This document shows positions 41,155 through 42,471 of a stretch of DNA of 42,471 nt, piece by piece; the first letter of the stretch is position 1; every line of letters starts with the position of its first letter. The translations under genes were made by a program, and so were the position numbers. Where the stretch lies: NCBI GenBank assembly GCA_903928075.1, contig CAIYPD010000038.1:1-42471 (forward strand), given 5' to 3'. The DNA comes from Candidatus Firestoneibacteriota bacterium. GTDB taxonomy: Bacteria; Oederibacteriota; D2-FULL-39-29. The notes beneath the pieces were generated by a model. The model saw only the letters and a program-made list of their open reading frames with translations. It did no database searches and was not told the DNA's origin.

Positions 41155-42183
41155 ATGAATTCATCCGAACTGGTAAAAAGGGCAATTCATTTTCAAAACC
41201 CTGATAGGATTCCTATCCGGCATATGCTTATGGATGCGGCTTTATACGAGCATGGCCAAAAACTGCCGGACCTGTATAAGAAAGTTAAAGGCGATTTCGG
41301 AGATCCCGCGCCGGTAAAAATACCAAAACCTGCGCCGAAGCATATTTCACCGGACGGAAACTACCGCAGGATAGAAAAAGACTGCTGGGGCGTGGAATGG
41401 GAATATATTAAATTTGGAATAGCCGGCCATCCTCTTAGCCGGCCGTTGGATAATATCGGTAATTTAAAGACCTACAAGCCCCCCGAGCCACCGAGATCAA
41501 GCGGAAAAGCTTTTGCTGATAAAAAAACAGTCGTGAAAAAAAACAAAGAAACAGGTTACTGTCTTGAGGGCTGGATAAACCTCTTCGAACTAATGCATGC
41601 CGTCAGGAATTTTGAGAATGTCTTGATGGATGTATTAGATAATACCCGGGAGATAAACCGTCTTGCCGATATGATAGTCGAATATCAGGAAGGCATGATT
41701 CAATATTTTATTGCGCTTGGCGTGGATGGCATAATGCTGGCGGATGACTGGGGCAGTCAAAATTCGCTCCTTATAGGCAGGGAGACCTGGCTTGAGTTTT
41801 TTAAGCCCAGGTATGAAAAATTAATAAAGCCGGTTAAGAGCGCGGGCATAGATGTGTTCTTTCATTCTTGCGGGCATATTCTCTCGTTACTTGATGATTT
41901 AGCGGATTTGGGCGTTGATGTAATCTGGCCGCAGTACGCTTCAAATGACCCTGAATTACTTGCGAAAAAAGCAAGAGAGCGGAAAATGTGCGTGGAACTT
42001 CATATGGATCGCCAGACGCTTATGACTTTTGGTGTTCCCGAAGAAATCGATGCGGCTGTGAAAAAAGCACGGGGGATATTCGGAAATAATAACGGCGGCC
42101 TTATCTATCACGCAGAGATAGACAACGGATTTTCCTTTGAAAATATCAAAGCGCTGTTAAACGCGTTCAAAAAATACTCATAA
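41155..42183 (+). CDS. Uroporphyrinogen decarboxylase (URO-D)-like / corrinoid methyltransferase-type protein
   Basis: A 342-residue TIM-barrel protein of the URO-D superfamily. The start (LVKRAIHFQNPDRIPIR) is typical, with FQNPDRIP the usual substrate-side loop. ADDWGSQNSLLIG and FHSCGH (H237, C239, H241) fit the zinc-site region of MtaA/MtbA-type methyltransferases better than true HemE. True HemE-type residues are not evident, and heme genes are absent nearby, so heme synthesis is unlikely. Members next to sugar-catabolic and Fe-S genes are frequent in anaerobic PVC-type genomes with unknown substrates, possibly methylated compounds. GAGG lies before the ATG. Confidence 0.82.
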   Translation: MNSSELVKRAIHFQNPDRIPIRHMLMDAALYEHGQKLPDLYKKVKGDFGDPAPVKIPKPAPKHISPDGNYRRIEKDCWGVEWEYIKFGIAGHPLSRPLDNIGNLKTYKPPEPPRSSGKAFADKKTVVKKNKETGYCLEGWINLFELMHAVRNFENVLMDVLDNTREINRLADMIVEYQEGMIQYFIALGVDGIMLADDWGSQNSLLIGRETWLEFFKPRYEKLIKPVKSAGIDVFFHSCGHILSLLDDLADLGVDVIWPQYASNDPELLAKKARERKMCVELHMDRQTLMTFGVPEEIDAAVKKARGIFGNNNGGLIYHAEIDNGFSFENIKALLNAFKKYS

Positions 42184-42317
42184 GCGGGCAACTGTACCCT
42201 ATAATATAAAAGGCTGATATAAAAAGCAGCCGGCACAGGAGAGTCAAATCTTATGCTTGAAATTGCCATGATAAACGGTGATAATAAATAAAGATACTAA
42301 TGTTTACGGAGGTTTCA

Positions 42318-42368
42318 ATGAAAAAGATTCTAACAAGTCTTGTTTTTTTGAGTCAATGCCTTTCTTAG
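42318..42368 (+). pseudogene. Aborted signal-peptide ORF (start of a disrupted secreted protein)
   Basis: ACGGAGG (42306-42312) and an ATG at 42318 open MKKILTSLVFL, a standard signal-peptide start. The frame then reads SQCLS and stops at 42366-42368. The sequence character changes near 42350. The simplest reading is that a secreted-protein gene was interrupted by an insertion here. The rest of the gene, if it exists, lies beyond the window. Confidence 0.5.
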
Positions 42369-42471
42369 TTGAAATTGATAAAGGCTCCATGTTTTTTTAA
42401 GCCGCCTTGGCTTCTTTGCGAGCAGTATTCAAGGCGATTTTTAAAGATTCTCTTAATGCCGTTAAATGCCG
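42350..42471. mobile_element. Possible end of an insertion sequence
   Basis: From about 42350 (GAGTCAATGCCTTTCTTAG) the sequence breaks the signal-peptide ORF and leads into a minus-strand reading frame ending 47 bp inside. A transposase 3' end close to an element boundary would look like this. No inverted-repeat partner or target duplication can be checked because the element continues outside the window. Confidence 0.35.
42397..42471 (-). CDS. C-terminal fragment of a minus-strand protein (possible transposase)
   Basis: Reading the minus strand from the window edge gives RHLTALRESLKIALNTARKE followed by AKAA and a stop (42397-42399). It is the only minus-strand frame I support. The basic helical tail is compatible with a transposase C-terminus, but 24 residues are too few to assign a family. 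Confidence 0.4.
   Translation of the reverse strand, partial: RHLTALRESLKIALNTARKEAKAA

Noticed and set aside
41155-42183. Calling the URO-D-like protein hemE
   Set aside because: The HSCGH zinc-type motif and lack of heme genes nearby point to the methyltransferase-like branch of the superfamily.
42253-42291. A 12-codon frame (MLEIAMINGDNK) with AGGAG upstream
   Set aside because: Too short to support as a gene; it may be the start of a degraded gene in the 134-bp gap.

Overview
The window is about 42.5 kb of moderate-GC bacterial DNA. Almost every gene is on the + strand; the only exception is a possible transposase tail at the right edge. The gene content suggests a polysaccharide- or glycoconjugate-degrading bacterium of the kind seen in the PVC superphylum (Lentisphaerota/Kiritimatiellota/Planctomycetota) or an uncultured relative. 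Clues are a TIGR03790-type protein, two sialate-O-acetylesterase (SASA) proteins, DUF4091/GH123-like proteins, a ceramidase-N-domain relative, a ferredoxin-tailed aldo/keto reductase and a URO-D-like protein. No rRNA, tRNA or single-copy taxonomic marker was seen, so this placement is inference.

Region 1 (1-8016) is mostly cytoplasmic sugar metabolism. It holds two tandem GH39-like glycosidases (the first truncated by the window edge), an SDR dehydrogenase, a class III aminotransferase overlapping a cupin, a TIM-barrel sugar isomerase/epimerase starting at TTG, a fucose/arabinose-isomerase-like enzyme and a transaldolase. The gaps here are unusual. They carry degenerate repeats with periods of 10, 8 and 7 bp, a 36-bp direct repeat, and a 62-bp inverted repeat that brackets the isomerase gene.

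Region 2 (8027-17998) is a tightly packed run: a large six-hairpin glycosidase-like protein, then mostly secreted hydrolases (alpha/beta esterase, SASA, a ceramidase-N-like protein, a purple-acid-phosphatase-like protein with a copper-amine-oxidase-N-type tail). A frameshifted SGNH-like gene and an internally duplicated small membrane protein close the run.

Region 3 (18001-24662) has a GATase-like/NodB-like membrane-anchored protein, a TIGR03790 protein with a FlgD-type C-terminal domain, a second SASA protein and a PHP phosphoesterase. Two copies of a roughly 93-bp double-hairpin repeat lie in its gaps.

Region 4 (24843-38757) is the most striking: a secreted FG-GAP protein, a tandem pair of alkaline-phosphatase-superfamily enzymes whose duplication junction is still visible, four tandem DUF4091/GH123-like secreted proteins, and a family 2 glycosyltransferase. 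Copies 2-4 of the DUF4091 array share a lysine-rich helical C-terminal module that copy 1 lacks, and copy 4 looks like a mosaic of copies 1 and 3.

Region 5 (38893-42471) has a MORN-type lipoprotein, a PilZ protein with a promoter placed for a leaderless mRNA, an aldo/keto reductase with two 4Fe-4S motifs and a degenerate catalytic tetrad, a URO-D-like protein, and an aborted signal-peptide ORF next to a possible insertion-sequence end.

Overall the locus reads as a glycan-processing island. Secreted enzymes trim acyl, phosphate and glycosyl groups, and cytoplasmic isomerases, aminotransferase, dehydrogenases and transaldolase handle the released sugars. The actual substrate cannot be read from the sequence.
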